From NCBI GenBank assembly GCA_903915225.1, contig CAIWSB010000066.1, positions 1 through 38,358 of the forward strand: a stretch of 38,358 bases of DNA, given 5' to 3'. The notes beneath the pieces were generated by a model. That model made no database searches and had not been told where the DNA came from. It was given only the letters and a program-made list of their open reading frames with translations. Below, piece by piece: positions 9,101 through 16,487 of this stretch (positions are counted from its first letter, which is position 1; each line of letters starts with the position of its first letter). Position numbers and translations under genes: made by a program. Source of the stretch: an uncultured Candidatus Woesearchaeota archaeon (GTDB lineage: Archaea; Nanobdellota; Nanobdellia; Woesearchaeales; B29-G15).

Positions 9101-9591
9101 GCGAGATGGAGGTTGTGAAACGTGCTGTAAAGAGGATTGCTGATGAGACTGAGGCAATGAAAGCTCAATGGACACAGGACAGGGAGCGCCTGTTTGATGA
9201 GATGAAGGGCTTTGCCAAGGGTATTACAGCCAAGGTTGAGGAGCTCGAGGTCAGCAAACCCGACAAGACAGGGTTTGCCCACGTAAGAAAATCTGTTGAA
9301 AAGCTGGTGGGTGAGATTGAAGCGTTTGAACTGAGGGCTGACGAGGAACGCCTGGGGTTGATGAGCCAGCTTTCCATGTTCAAGGAGTTTACTGAGAAAA
9401 CCAACAGGAGAGTGGATGAACTGAGTCTACAGATGAAGAAAGCCAGTGAGTCAAAGGACGAGACAATTGATTTGGTAAAGAGGAATTTTGTAGAACTAAA
9501 CTCCCAGCTCATATCATTTAAAGGATACTCATTGGAACAAATCGGCAAGATTAACGAGTGGATTGGATTTATCAAAGAGAACCTAAAATGA
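6121..9591 (+). CDS. giant coiled-coil protein with internal repeats
   Basis: 1156 residues, almost wholly heptad-like Leu/Glu/Lys/Ala sequence with no signal peptide, no membrane span and no Walker A or ABC signature, so it is not an SMC or Rad50. The N-terminal ~20 residues are Gly-rich and non-helical. A repeated motif of the form (A/S)V-x-V-x-QLE-x-IKK-x-L-x-DFN occurs at about residues 701, 841 and 904, with weaker copies near 648, 761 and 800, suggesting tandem duplication of 40-60-residue units. It likely acts as a cytoplasmic rod or scaffold. The downstream coiled-coil gene overlaps by ATGA, so the two are translated together and may form one complex. I do not recognise a family. Confidence 0.85.
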   Translation: MFGKRGDNVGLASGPAGSDFLEKKVDALQEKILTAEKLQSQVFDFMAEFEQRVEDIVKKKVGELSTQAASGKSPEELKEEIEGIVKEAVSGLKTGADEESINRKFDDLQAEAESKLDKAISKLNEQVDASKNELTDLKNSLEGLSQEGASKEIGELRDKLQEIINEARQVIDSAKRDSGKLAPSINLDQVKVDISSKFEKTIEQLKQQIQSNNDGISKLKDAINQKTPDEAKSEKLDDLSRAVQHLTEQVEASKEGSIKELDTKITEIRDEFQNALRDVNKAIKETSEAKYSKALELLKRQIEATDERMDKLRESLKALPKPDPKLSEFKSKMEEIAKETKATLAEIRKSPQGKLVADVKAKLRELEGELRANIGEKTDGLRKGVTDSLKTQNEKLAAMEKWIDASKSEFEAQASEKLAAVINKLDGQIKEGLAKLQMPDAVADELKRRLEEEISQAVISGVKTKDLEEFEMRLMGKINKAMDLMNRQVERHGMSITDLMEHLGSLTQSEIRTEGQVAPALNDLKSYKLTVDHKFNDVMAQLDTISSGLATHDYVAMLETEFRKKLARLNSRLNSFEVEGFGGAKQPMLSREALDLRNQLKGEMDRMQEVARGINEVKGLRNEFNRMGAELIKIREDFNNLSNRAVMPDQIGPLKDHVNELSNRLDNLLKTHRDNRKLVEDLTALKTEVFEVAGSSVKLEQLEQIKKFLRDFNAKGDALSISIAKLDEKIAAVASEQKKVGNGRDMESINSRLSQLDARTLQVEELKKHFNSGESTKLRREMEAMRVELDLLGRDALRASQIEDLKKEFSANVKPAKQKDEIEAIKLQLNELSKNAVMVGQLEPIKKNLQDFNSKADSLAKALQVISKSPVVDARIELAKQRKDIESMRQAMLQLNSESVKVGQLESIKKYLTDFNSRAEEFSKNLGRISKDVGRGTSKTIVDEISRQRKDIEALKAGLGSSQIFTDELKGLALRLSQVQEAVKQLKKPDDKHGEMEVVKRAVKRIADETEAMKAQWTQDRERLFDEMKGFAKGITAKVEELEVSKPDKTGFAHVRKSVEKLVGEIEAFELRADEERLGLMSQLSMFKEFTEKTNRRVDELSLQMKKASESKDETIDLVKRNFVELNSQLISFKGYSLEQIGKINEWIGFIKENLK

Positions 9592-10433
9592 AACTCCCAA
9601 ATATCCCCAGCCCGCCAAAGGTTAAGCCGGGAAGGCTAAACGAATTCTTCAAATGGAGGAAGGATAACCTTGTTTCCAAGGAAGACCTCACTGAATTTGG
9701 GGGCTATGTTGAATCGCGCGCAATTGAGGTTGTTAACGGCGGCTTGAAAGTATTGGACTCCAAGATTGATGGGCTTGAGCAGAGACAAGGGGAAGAGCAA
9801 AGGCGCCTTTCTGACTATTGGGAGAAGAGGCTTGGGAATCTGCCAAGCAAACAGGAATATGAATTCCTTTCAAAGAGGCTTGAAACAGGGCTTCAGCTGA
9901 TTAAATCCCAGGTTATTGCAGCTGCTGAAAACACACTCAACTCAAGGCTCAAGAAAATAAGTGAGAATATACAAGCAATTGAGCTTAGGGGTGTGCGTGA
10001 AATCCCCGCAGGGCCGCCAAGAAAGCCAGGGGACATGCAGGGTGACCTAATTGACCTGAAAAGGGAAATGTCAGGGCTCAGGGACATGCTCGTCACAGAG
10101 GTTAGGGTCATCAGGGAAGAGGAAATTCCACAGATGGCAAAGAGCATTGCCTCAGGGATGAGCGCGAGCCTGGCAAAGATGGAGGAAAAGGGAGAGTTTG
10201 CAGAGATGCGCAAGGCCATTGCAGAGGTTAACAAAAGGCTCGAGCGCTTGGAGCGCAAGGTGTCAGATGATGATGCAGCCATACGCAACTGGCTGAAGAA
10301 GCTTGAGCAGGAGTTCAATGAGGAACTCATCAAGATTATTGAATGGATAAATTATTTCAGGTCATCCAACCTTGAAGTCAACGCAAACCCTGCTGACTCC
10401 GGGGGAGTAGGAGCCGCAAAGAACAGCAGCTAG
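9588..10433 (+). CDS. coiled-coil protein, partner of the preceding rod protein
   Basis: 281 residues from ATG 9588, which overlaps the previous stop as ATGA; this supports the start over an upstream in-frame codon at 9558. The N-terminus MKLPNIPSPPKVKPGR is Pro-rich and basic. The rest is mostly helical and charged, with a Pro/Gly break near residues 140-155 (IPAGPPRKPGD) separating two coiled-coil halves. The C-terminal segment around LKKLEQEFNEELIKIIEWINYF resembles the end of the upstream protein (KINEWIGFIKENLK), so the two may be paralogous at the C-terminus. No enzymatic motif. Its last 72 bases overlap the convergent trm5 gene. Confidence 0.8.
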   Translation: MKLPNIPSPPKVKPGRLNEFFKWRKDNLVSKEDLTEFGGYVESRAIEVVNGGLKVLDSKIDGLEQRQGEEQRRLSDYWEKRLGNLPSKQEYEFLSKRLETGLQLIKSQVIAAAENTLNSRLKKISENIQAIELRGVREIPAGPPRKPGDMQGDLIDLKREMSGLRDMLVTEVRVIREEEIPQMAKSIASGMSASLAKMEEKGEFAEMRKAIAEVNKRLERLERKVSDDDAAIRNWLKKLEQEFNEELIKIIEWINYFRSSNLEVNANPADSGGVGAAKNSS

Positions 10434-11357
10434 CACCTTGAATTTCTTGCATGACTTTTTTATTTTCTCAATTGTGGCCTCTGGGAAGTCCTCTTCCTTC
10501 TGGAAATCGTAGAGATGTATCACCGCCCCTTTCTTTGCTGATTTGAGAGCAACTTCAAGGAAATTCGCACCTGTTTTTGGGAGCGGCATCAGAATCCTGT
10601 CAAACCGCTTGCCAAGCCTCGGCAAGACCTTTTTAACATCCCCCCCATAAAGTGTGACATTTTCCAAGTGGTTGATGTTCTTGTTGATTACCGAATACTT
10701 GTGCGCTTCGGGGTTAAGCTCAATCCCCACAACAAGTCTGGGTTTAGCGTTTTTAGCAATAACACAGGTGAACGGCCCGCATCCCGCGAACATTACAAGC
10801 ACATCCTCATTTGGTTTTACCTGGCTCGCAATGCGCTGGCGCTCTGTACCAGATCTTGGCGAAAAGTAAACCTTTTCAATGTCCAGCTTCAGCATTATCC
10901 CATTTTCCCTATGGATTGTCTCCTTGGTCTTTTTACCAGCAAGATGCTTGTACATTTGCAGCCTGAACTGGCCTGTGTGCTCAGATGCCTTTGCCACAAC
11001 TGTTTTAATGTTGCGGTGTAATTTTAGAATTGCTTCTGCAATATGCTTGCCCTTGGCGGAGAGCTCTTCAGGCAGCTCCAGGATTGCTATTGTTCCAATT
11101 GAGTCAAAGCCGCCGGGTAACAATTCCAGTTGCCGTGGCGTTAGTTTACTCTTCAAAAGGCTTGCCAGTGTCGGCTTCTCAACTGAGCTAGCTGCCTTTT
11201 CAACAATTGTGTACTTCAATCCCTTTGTTTCTATCACTGGGAGAAATACAAAACCTGCCTCAGATATTATTGGATATCCTTTAGCAATTTTCCCAGCTTC
11301 GCCGAGCTTTCGCCTTATCTTTTCCCCATCCTCTTTCCTAACCTTTGCATATTTCAT
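10362..11357 (-). CDS. trm5: Trm5-type tRNA (guanine37-N1)-methyltransferase
   Basis: 331 residues, close to the 336 of M. jannaschii Trm5. It would transfer a methyl group from SAM to N1 of G37 in tRNA, preventing frameshifting. Recognisable parts are an N-terminal D1-like domain, the linker SEHTGQFRLQ with conserved Arg, HRENGIMLKLDIEKVYFSPR followed by a conserved Glu-Arg, the SAM motif MFAGCGPFTCVIAK, and IELNPEAHKYS. The NLP motif that follows strand 4 in studied Trm5 (catalytic-site Asn) reads LMPLP here, an Asn-to-Pro change, so activity or subfamily (Tyw2/Taw-like) is not certain. It starts with TAATG overlap with fen1 (11357-11359) and is thus co-transcribed with it. Confidence 0.85.
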   Translation of the reverse strand: MKYAKVRKEDGEKIRRKLGEAGKIAKGYPIISEAGFVFLPVIETKGLKYTIVEKAASSVEKPTLASLLKSKLTPRQLELLPGGFDSIGTIAILELPEELSAKGKHIAEAILKLHRNIKTVVAKASEHTGQFRLQMYKHLAGKKTKETIHRENGIMLKLDIEKVYFSPRSGTERQRIASQVKPNEDVLVMFAGCGPFTCVIAKNAKPRLVVGIELNPEAHKYSVINKNINHLENVTLYGGDVKKVLPRLGKRFDRILMPLPKTGANFLEVALKSAKKGAVIHLYDFQKEEDFPEATIEKIKKSCKKFKVLAAVLCGSYSPGVSRVCVDFKVG

Positions 11358-12373
11358 TAGAAAAAATCCCCCAAGGATTGCTGCGTGCCCAGCTGTCCTA
11401 ATTTTTTGTCAACTGCCTCTGGCGAGAACTCAAACCTGCCGACTAACAGCTCACGAACGCGTTTCTGATTCGGGCGTCCCCATTTGAGTTGCACATTCTC
11501 TGCATGCTCCATGTTTTTGAAAAGATTGAATACGTCCTCCCAGGGGAAATCAAAGTGCTGCGCCCAATTGACTGATGTGAACATTCCCCCTATGTTTGTG
11601 CCGTGCAGCTGGAGCAGCTTTAATGCCTTCTTTGGCCCTATGCCGGGAATTCCGCCTGGATTGAAATCTGTGCCAACCAGCATGCCTAGAACAATTAGTT
11701 GGTCCTGATTGAGCTTAAGGGTGTTGAGCAAGTCAGCAAGGACAATTAGCTCAATCTCAGATTTCTTGTAGTTTAGAACATCACGCTCCTTTTTGCGCCT
11801 GGTGATTGAGAGCCCCTTCACAAGCCTCGGCACGCCAAACAGTAAGCTGTCATAATCCTCGCTGACAGCTGCATAGCCCTGACCGCTGGCAACCAAATGG
11901 GCTGCTTGAGCCTCGCCCTCGCAAGGTGCCTGGATAACAGGCAATCCCAATGCCTCAAGCAGCTCGCGGGCATCTGCAACCATTTCACTTGTGAGCCTGG
12001 ATGTGCGCGCGGCATATTTTTTCATATCGCCTACATCCTCACGCGCAACAGCATCCTCGTATTTTGCAGTTGCCTCCTCCTTATTGACTGCACGACGTTC
12101 CCGTTCCATGTGCTTGAGCTTTGGGGCCTTGCCATCAAGGACAAAGGCAAGTTTAACGCCCGCCTCCATCAGCTTAGTTGTGCGGTTGAAGAGCCCCATA
12201 AGATGTGATGTGATTGCACCAGTTGATGTTTTTAGGGGTGTTCCATCCGGCTGCCGGATTGAGCTTAGGAACTGGTATAATATATTAAAGGTGTCAACAA
12301 TCAGAATCTTGCCACGGAGCGACTCTAGCTCAATTGGCTTGGCATCAACAAGTTCCTTTAGCTTTGTACCCAT
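11357..12373 (-). CDS. fen: flap endonuclease 1 (FEN-1)
   Basis: 338 residues. It removes 5' flaps during Okazaki-fragment maturation and base-excision repair. From ATG 12373 the protein begins MGTKLKELV, the family's typical Met-Gly start. The metal ligands fall at the canonical positions D27, D80, E152, E154, D173 and D175, followed by GTDFNPGGIPGIGPKKALKLL (the helix-two-turn-helix). The last residues QQSLGDFF form a clear PCNA-interacting PIP box. An in-frame ATG at 12412 is rejected because it adds 13 unrelated residues and lies before the TATA box at 12396-12404. It is the first gene of a fen1-trm5 operon. Confidence 0.96.
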   Translation of the reverse strand: MGTKLKELVDAKPIELESLRGKILIVDTFNILYQFLSSIRQPDGTPLKTSTGAITSHLMGLFNRTTKLMEAGVKLAFVLDGKAPKLKHMERERRAVNKEEATAKYEDAVAREDVGDMKKYAARTSRLTSEMVADARELLEALGLPVIQAPCEGEAQAAHLVASGQGYAAVSEDYDSLLFGVPRLVKGLSITRRKKERDVLNYKKSEIELIVLADLLNTLKLNQDQLIVLGMLVGTDFNPGGIPGIGPKKALKLLQLHGTNIGGMFTSVNWAQHFDFPWEDVFNLFKNMEHAENVQLKWGRPNQKRVRELLVGRFEFSPEAVDKKLGQLGTQQSLGDFF

Positions 12374-12395
12374 GCTTTCGACTATTTGAAAAATG

Positions 12396-12404
12396 TATTT
12401 AAAT
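12396..12404 (-). promoter_or_regulatory. TATA box of fen1-trm5 operon
   Basis: ATTTAAATA on the minus strand, 23-31 bases before ATG 12373, giving a leaderless mRNA and settling the FEN-1 start. Confidence 0.6.
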
Positions 12405-12442
12405 GTTTCCAAGAGGTTAGGGCCTGTTGCTGCTTGTTGTTG

Positions 12443-12450
12443 TTTTTATA
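12443..12450 (+). promoter_or_regulatory. TATA box for the small gene at 12503
   Basis: TTTTTATA, divergent to the fen1 promoter 40 bp away. Predicted initiation lies near 12475, leaving a leader of about 25-30 bases before ATG 12503. Confidence 0.4.
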
Positions 12451-12502
12451 TGCAGATTCCATCACCAAAAAAGTTATTAACGAAAATCCCACCCCGAAAG
12501 GT

Positions 12503-12877
12503 ATGGAACTCAAGGATGAAAAACCCAAATACGCTTTGCCTAACAGTAGCTTTACCATGTCCTCCAGGGAGATATTGGAGGAGAAGGTTCGCGACATTCG
12601 CGGGCGCGCGTCAACTTTTAAGCTCGCCGCAGGGCCATTACTCCGTAGCGGGGAGCCAATGACAGGGAAATATGCCCTTGAGATAGATTACTTTACCGCA
12701 GAGCAAGCCCACAAGATGAAGGTGGGGGAATTCATTGAGGGAGCCACGCTCCATAAAGACTACTCAGCCCAGGCGCATCTATTGGTGGACGAGTTCTGCC
12801 GGGAGCGAGACTTTGTCGTATATGATCTTTTGGCCTCCTGGCCCAATCTTCAGGTCATCATCGAGAAGAAGCAATAA
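12503..12877 (+). CDS. uncharacterised small cytoplasmic protein
   Basis: 124 residues from ATG 12503; the frame is open upstream to 12386 but that part overlaps the fen1 promoter. A second candidate start is ATG 12557 (MSSREILEEK). The protein is charged and probably globular, with no membrane span, Cys cluster or known motif. Readable elements are a helix EILEEKVRDIRGRAS, a strand-rich middle (GKYALEIDYFTAEQAHKM) and a C-terminal FVVYDLLASWPNLQVIIE. I do not recognise it. It sits between fen1 and the acyl-CoA synthetase gene, separated from the latter by 62 bp with its own TATA box, so it is probably monocistronic. Confidence 0.6.
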   Translation: MELKDEKPKYALPNSSFTMSSREILEEKVRDIRGRASTFKLAAGPLLRSGEPMTGKYALEIDYFTAEQAHKMKVGEFIEGATLHKDYSAQAHLLVDEFCRERDFVVYDLLASWPNLQVIIEKKQ

Positions 12878-12900
12878 TCTATAAACTATATTTTTTGGCA

Positions 12901-12908
12901 TATAAAAC
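12901..12908 (+). promoter_or_regulatory. TATA box of acyl-CoA synthetase-like gene
   Basis: TATAAAAC, 32-39 bases before the GTG at 12940. The spacing favours the GTG as start and a very short leader. Confidence 0.5.
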
Positions 12909-12939
12909 TTAATATACCCCCCAAGGATTAGCCACTCTT

Positions 12940-14970
12940 GTGGGATTAAAAAAACTCACTATAGATGAACTTATACGGAATTCTGCTGAGAAGTACCGTG
13001 ACCATCTCGCAATAACCTGGAAAGACCCACAACAGGGGAACGTTGAGATAAACGAGATGGAGCAGAAAATTAACACTTATAAAGATAAGATTAAGGAGAA
13101 TGGTGGTAACAACCATAAAGGTGGGCTGGAGAAAAAGATAAAACGGCTCTCCGAGAAGGTGGAGAAGCTGAAGTGGCAAGGGTTGACCTACAAGGCTTTC
13201 TTCGAGCATATTGAGTCATTTGCCAAGGGACTAAGGATAATGGGCCTGGGCAAGGGCGACAGGGTGGCCATCCTAGGGGATAATTCTCCCCAATGGCTCA
13301 TTGCTTCATTTGGTATACAATATGTTGGGGGAATTTCTGTACCATTGCCCCCTCAAATCCTGGCAAAGAAACCCAAGGCATTGGTGGAATCAGAACGACC
13401 TTTGCTGGAGCACAACCAGCCAAAAGCAATTGTAATAGACCAGGAATACTACGACATGCTCACTGGCGAGGACCCGGATTTCTTTAAAAACATACCCTCT
13501 ATAGAGAAGATAATACTCATTAAAGACAAGCCTATGCTGGTACGCCCGCTGGACAAGCTGGATGAGGAGGACCTGGTGGCAAAGGTCGGCAGCAAGGCGG
13601 TAAGCTATGACATCAACGAGATTTTACGGGGTGGCAAGCTGGACAAAACCCCGCTCAAGCCAGACAATAATGAGGATGATATTGCCTCCATAGTTTATAC
13701 TTCAGGTACTACTGGCTCTTCAGTTGGAGTGATGCACACCCACAAAGCAATATTCAGCAACTTGCTTTTTGCCAAGGCAACGTTCCCAATTGATGAAAGA
13801 TCCCGCTTGCTATCAACCGCCCCTTTCGCCCATGTGCTTGGGCTTCTGCTATGCGGCTATGCAATATTCCATGTTGGTGGGAGATACATTCTCTACTCTT
13901 CGCTGAAATCCATTGCACATGATGTGAAATACTCAAAAACAACTCACCTTGTGAGCTTCCCGCAGCTTTACACAATGATGTTCGATAGGATTTACAATGA
14001 GATAGATAAGAATACCTTGGCAAAACTGCTGATGAAACTGCCCATACCTAATTTGAAGAAGGTAGTGGGAAAAATGGCAATGAGCAAGGCCGGATTAGCC
14101 AGGGTCCAGTTCTTCTTAAGTGGCGGGGCAAAACTTTCTGAGGAGACATGGAGAAGGGCAGCCAGGTTGGGGGTTTACATACTTGAGGGTTATGGGCTCA
14201 CAGAAGCTCCAGTGGATAGTGTGATGGTGAAGGAAATCAGGCAGTACGGCGGCGCTGTGGGGATACCGCTTGTGGGCATTGAGCCAGATAAGGTGGGCTT
14301 TGAGCGCGGTGTTGACCTAAAGGGTTATGAATTCCTTAAAGAAGGTATAAGGGTTAGAATGCTCCCCGCTGAAATCCTCTCGGGCCAGGGGGTTGGTTAT
14401 GTTGAGGAGGTTTTATTCCGCGGACCTAATATGATGCAGGGGTATTTCAAGGATGAAGAAAAGACCGCTCGGGTTTTCTACCGTGACCCTCATACGGGAG
14501 AGGAATGGCTGAGAACAGGGGACATTGGTAAAATCTCACGCTGGGTCTGGGTTAAGGGGCGCGAGCGGCCGCTGCTGGCACTTTATGGGAGACTGAAGAG
14601 CATCATTGTGCTTCCAAATGGCAAGAACGTTGATCCCGAGGAGATTGAGGCCCGGGTAAAAACCCATACGCCTCTCATTGGTGAGTGTAGGCTTCGCGAA
14701 ATCACTCCCAACAGTGGAGACATGGAACTTTTGGTGCAGCCAAATTACAGTGAGGATGTAATAAAAGGGCTTTATCAGAAATTTGGTGAAAGTCTAGTGG
14801 AGGGACAGGCGCCGAAATCCAAGGAACTTGCTAGCTCGCTGGAAGAGGTGCTCAAGGAGCAGGTTAAGCTTGCAATACCCTACATGCCACCCCATATCTC
14901 ATTTGACAGGGTAACTTACACGCCATTAGTTGACGTTACCTGGACTAGGAAAGTCAAAAGGGGGAAGTAG
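12940..14970 (+). CDS. AMP-forming long-chain acyl-CoA synthetase-like enzyme
   Basis: 676 residues, GTG start. The family activates fatty or other acids to acyl-AMP and then to CoA thioesters. Seen are the ATP-binding loop SIVYTSGTTGSSVGVMHTH (about 250-268), FLSGGAKLSEE, EGYGLTE, WLRTGDIG and GRLKSIIVLPNGKNVDPEEIE, ending in TWTRKVKR. Two oddities: the ATP loop usually reads TGxPKGV but has Ser-Val in place of Pro-Lys, and a ~44-residue highly charged coiled-coil segment (about 34-77, rich in Lys and Glu) is inserted in the N-terminal region before LTYKAFFEHIESFAKGL. Both are unlike typical FadD. The acid substrate is unknown; archaeal membranes are not fatty-acid based, so a non-lipid acid is possible. 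Confidence 0.85.
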   Translation: MGLKKLTIDELIRNSAEKYRDHLAITWKDPQQGNVEINEMEQKINTYKDKIKENGGNNHKGGLEKKIKRLSEKVEKLKWQGLTYKAFFEHIESFAKGLRIMGLGKGDRVAILGDNSPQWLIASFGIQYVGGISVPLPPQILAKKPKALVESERPLLEHNQPKAIVIDQEYYDMLTGEDPDFFKNIPSIEKIILIKDKPMLVRPLDKLDEEDLVAKVGSKAVSYDINEILRGGKLDKTPLKPDNNEDDIASIVYTSGTTGSSVGVMHTHKAIFSNLLFAKATFPIDERSRLLSTAPFAHVLGLLLCGYAIFHVGGRYILYSSLKSIAHDVKYSKTTHLVSFPQLYTMMFDRIYNEIDKNTLAKLLMKLPIPNLKKVVGKMAMSKAGLARVQFFLSGGAKLSEETWRRAARLGVYILEGYGLTEAPVDSVMVKEIRQYGGAVGIPLVGIEPDKVGFERGVDLKGYEFLKEGIRVRMLPAEILSGQGVGYVEEVLFRGPNMMQGYFKDEEKTARVFYRDPHTGEEWLRTGDIGKISRWVWVKGRERPLLALYGRLKSIIVLPNGKNVDPEEIEARVKTHTPLIGECRLREITPNSGDMELLVQPNYSEDVIKGLYQKFGESLVEGQAPKSKELASSLEEVLKEQVKLAIPYMPPHISFDRVTYTPLVDVTWTRKVKRGK

Positions 14971-15007
14971 GTTCTGGGTTAACATTAATTTTAGTAATAG
15001 GATATTA

Positions 15008-15266
15008 TGGCAGCAATAACTATGGCGGCTGTCGCTCGGAGTTCCACCGAGCTCGTCTGACACCCCGTAGGGGGCACTCAGAGACATAGAAATTCTCTGA
15101 ATTTCTAGTCCCAGAAACACTGAGAAATCCAAACGAGATTTCTCGTGTACCAGAAATCCAGGATTTTTGAGTATGCCAAGCATTTCTGAGGATTCTTCGG
15201 AATCCCTGGTGTCCATCGGCTACGCCTCTTGACGTCCCCCGTCAGACCAGCGCCATATTGCTGTAA
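15008..15266. repeat. structured repeat element with imperfect inverted ends (copy 2)
   Basis: This fills most of the 365-bp gap between the acyl-CoA synthetase and glycosyltransferase genes; no coding frame is convincing. The left end is GCAGCAATAACTATGGCGG, and the reverse complement of the right end is ACAGCAATATGGCGCTGG. The ends and the motif CTGACACCCCGTAGGGG match the copy at 4406-4498. The centre holds extra hairpins: CTCGG/CCGAG (15036-15052), AGAAATTC/GAATTTCT (15088-15106), GAGAAATC/GATTTCTC (15122-15144) and GGATTC-TTCG-GAATCC (15190-15205). It may be a MITE-like element or a structured RNA. Confidence 0.55.
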
Positions 15267-15305
15267 GAGAATACTTCTCGTAACATAGCCTTTCAAGAAG
15301 ATAAA

Positions 15306-15314
15306 TTTAAAATA
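15306..15314 (+). promoter_or_regulatory. TATA box of glycosyltransferase gene
   Basis: TTTAAAATA, 22-30 bases before ATG 15336, giving a leaderless transcript. Confidence 0.55.
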
Positions 15315-15335
15315 CTCTCTACTATTATTATTATA

Positions 15336-16487
15336 ATGATTTACTATTACTCCTATTCTCTTGGCGAACATGTCACTGGTGCAAACCTTTTCTACAGGCG
15401 CATTGCCGAGATATTACGCAAACAGCCTGGCTCCAAAGGAATTAGGGACATGTTCAGTTTTATGGAAGCAGGCATAAAGCGCCTCCTGCCAGGGGATATT
15501 TTGGTTACGAATAACGGCCCTTACGCTTTCCTCCCCCATTACTACCGCCAGCGTTTCGGGCTCCGCTTCAGGATTCTTCGTGACGTGCAGACAACGCTTC
15601 ACGGGGCTTACCTATTCCAGGAGGCTGCCTGCGGGGCATTCCAGCAGCCCGGAGATGCCGTGATTTTCCCATCAAATTACACAAGGAATATGTACCTGAA
15701 ACTTTTCACTCACCTCAATGAAGAAAACACTTTTGTGTGTTACCCGTGCATTGAAACATTCCCGAAGCCAAGACCCCGTGCCAAGACTGATGATGTGGGA
15801 TATCTCGGCCGCTGCAGTCAGGAAAAAAATTTCCAGCAGCTGATAAATATTGCTCCAAAGCTGAAATGCAAAATTCTTGTTGCTGGTGAACTCAATCAGA
15901 AAAAGCTGCCGGAGAATATGGTTTGGGTTGGAAACCTGCCCTACAAGGATATTTGGAATTTCTTAGGCCGAATACGGGTGCTCTTGTTCCCTTCAACTGC
16001 AAACATCGAAAGCCTCGGCCGTGTGCTGCTGGAGGCGAATCATGCACGCGTTCCTGCAATTGCAGCTGAATTTGGTGCGAGCCCGGAACTCTGTCCAAAT
16101 CTCATTCCCGTGAAATACCGGGGTGATGAGATGGAGCTTCTGCACTCACAACCCCTCGGGCTTGTGAATGAAGAGATTCTAACAGAAAAAATAAAGTCCC
16201 ATCTTCGCCTGGGTGAGAATTCTGGCTATCAAGACCATGATAAGAAATTCCTTGAGATATTGGCTGGCAGTCCGGCCAAAGAAAAAAGGGTGGCTTTAAA
16301 CCCATATGTTGAAGAATTCATAAGTAGGACCAAAACATATATAAATGCGAAGTACAATTTTAACCTTATAGGGGCGATTTGTAATTCCGTCCCACAACTG
16401 AAAAAAGAGGATATTGGCAACCTGGGTCAGGCAAGCCATAACATCCTGGAAAAACTGGGATTCAAACCAACATGGAAACTTTCCTAA
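15336..16487 (+). CDS. GT4-like (GT-B fold) glycosyltransferase
   Basis: 383 residues. The C-terminal half has the GT4 pattern: VGYLGRCSQEKNFQQLI (strand and loop opening the donor domain), then PSTANIESLGRVLLEANHARVPAIAAEFGASPEL, where the Glu of the E-x7-E-type motif and the following Gly-rich turn bind the sugar nucleotide. The N-terminal acceptor domain is short (about 140 residues) and starts YYYSYSLGEHVTGANLFYRRIAEIL. No membrane span, so it acts in the cytosol or at the inner membrane face. The donor and acceptor sugars are unknown. A role in envelope glycan or archaellum/pilus glycosylation is inference. It overlaps the next gene by 16 bp. Confidence 0.85.
   Translation: MIYYYSYSLGEHVTGANLFYRRIAEILRKQPGSKGIRDMFSFMEAGIKRLLPGDILVTNNGPYAFLPHYYRQRFGLRFRILRDVQTTLHGAYLFQEAACGAFQQPGDAVIFPSNYTRNMYLKLFTHLNEENTFVCYPCIETFPKPRPRAKTDDVGYLGRCSQEKNFQQLINIAPKLKCKILVAGELNQKKLPENMVWVGNLPYKDIWNFLGRIRVLLFPSTANIESLGRVLLEANHARVPAIAAEFGASPELCPNLIPVKYRGDEMELLHSQPLGLVNEEILTEKIKSHLRLGENSGYQDHDKKFLEILAGSPAKEKRVALNPYVEEFISRTKTYINAKYNFNLIGAICNSVPQLKKEDIGNLGQASHNILEKLGFKPTWKLS

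Noticed and set aside
6121-9591. SMC/Rad50 paralogue
   Set aside because: No Walker A, Walker B or ABC signature is present, so only coiled-coil likeness remains.
6318-10333. Several long minus-strand frames rich in Ser and Leu under the coiled-coil genes
   Set aside because: These are reverse readings of Glu/Lys/Ala-rich codons; no promoters, ribosome sites or domains.
12386-12502. N-terminal extension of the small protein at 12503
   Set aside because: It overlaps the fen1 promoter and lies before the predicted transcription start.
14926-15371. Minus-strand frames through the repeat element
   Set aside because: No homology, no ribosome site, and the DNA is dominated by hairpins.
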